From assembly GCA_016929465.1 (NCBI GenBank), contig JAFGIT010000232.1, positions 1 to 6,629 of the forward strand: a DNA stretch of 6,629 nt, read 5' to 3'. The DNA is from Candidatus Coatesiibacteriota bacterium (lineage in GTDB: Bacteria; B130-G9). Below, in pieces: positions 6,598-6,629 of the stretch (positions within the stretch are counted from its first letter, which is position 1; each line of letters opens with the position of its first letter). The translations under genes were made by a program, and so were the position numbers. The notes beneath the pieces are model-generated. The model saw only the letters and a program-made list of their open reading frames with translations, was not told where the DNA came from and did no database searches.

Positions 6598-6629
6598 GGT
6601 GGTGGATTTCTGGATTTTGATGACAGGAT

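Noticed and set aside
1-6629. Mobile element, CRISPR array, tRNA or rRNA
   Set aside because: No transposase or integrase motifs, terminal repeats, regularly spaced repeats or tRNA-like cloverleafs were seen on either strand.

Overview
The window looks like chromosomal DNA of a Gram-negative, didermic, type-IV-pilus-bearing bacterium. The lineage cannot be named from these genes. Supporting signs are a PilT retraction ATPase, proteins with Sec signal peptides and a lipobox-like sequence, and a mixture of secreted redox-type and degenerate phosphatase-type modules of the kind I associate with deltaproteobacterial, planctomycetal and candidate-phylum genomes. That lineage hint is inference. Coding density is high and there is no sign of mobile DNA, CRISPR, tRNA or rRNA.

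Layout: (1) bases 1-1071, plus strand, hold the C-terminal part of pilT, whose 5' end lies outside the window. (2) Bases 1072-1167 are a short convergent intergenic gap with only a weak hairpin. (3) Bases 1168-6433, minus strand, hold a compact three-gene operon. Read in the direction of transcription it consists of: a large secreted protein (815 aa from a TTG start), in which a degenerate UshA/5'-nucleotidase-like metallophosphatase module is followed by three thioredoxin-fold (GILT/DsbA-like) modules and a Cys-rich linker; a complete cytoplasmic NodU/CmcH/TobZ-family O-carbamoyltransferase (573 aa); and a second secreted, possibly lipid-anchored protein (367 aa) that is a further degenerate copy of the same UshA-like module without the thioredoxin part. 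Both gene junctions are 4-base ATGA stop/start overlaps, so the genes should be co-transcribed and translationally coupled. (4) Bases 6434-6629 hold the operon's control region: a strong sigma-70-type promoter (perfect TTGACA, TATATT, 18-bp spacer), a palindrome in the spacer, another palindrome just after the predicted transcription start, a clear Shine-Dalgarno, and two small inverted repeats further upstream.

How the genes may work together: the carbamoyltransferase would act in the cytoplasm on a hydroxyl group of a sugar or other metabolite, while the two flanking products are exported. Both exported UshA-like modules keep the landmarks of the fold (LGG-x-x-RR, L-x-LD-x-G-x-x-F, YDAV-x-x-G, GID/SID) but have lost most metal-binding residues, so they are probably binding or scaffold proteins, not nucleotidases. 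The arrangement of exported pseudo-phosphatase/thioredoxin fusion, carbamoyltransferase, and exported pseudo-phosphatase is the most unusual content of the window, and I do not recognise it as a described system. The pilT gene is on the other strand and probably unrelated.
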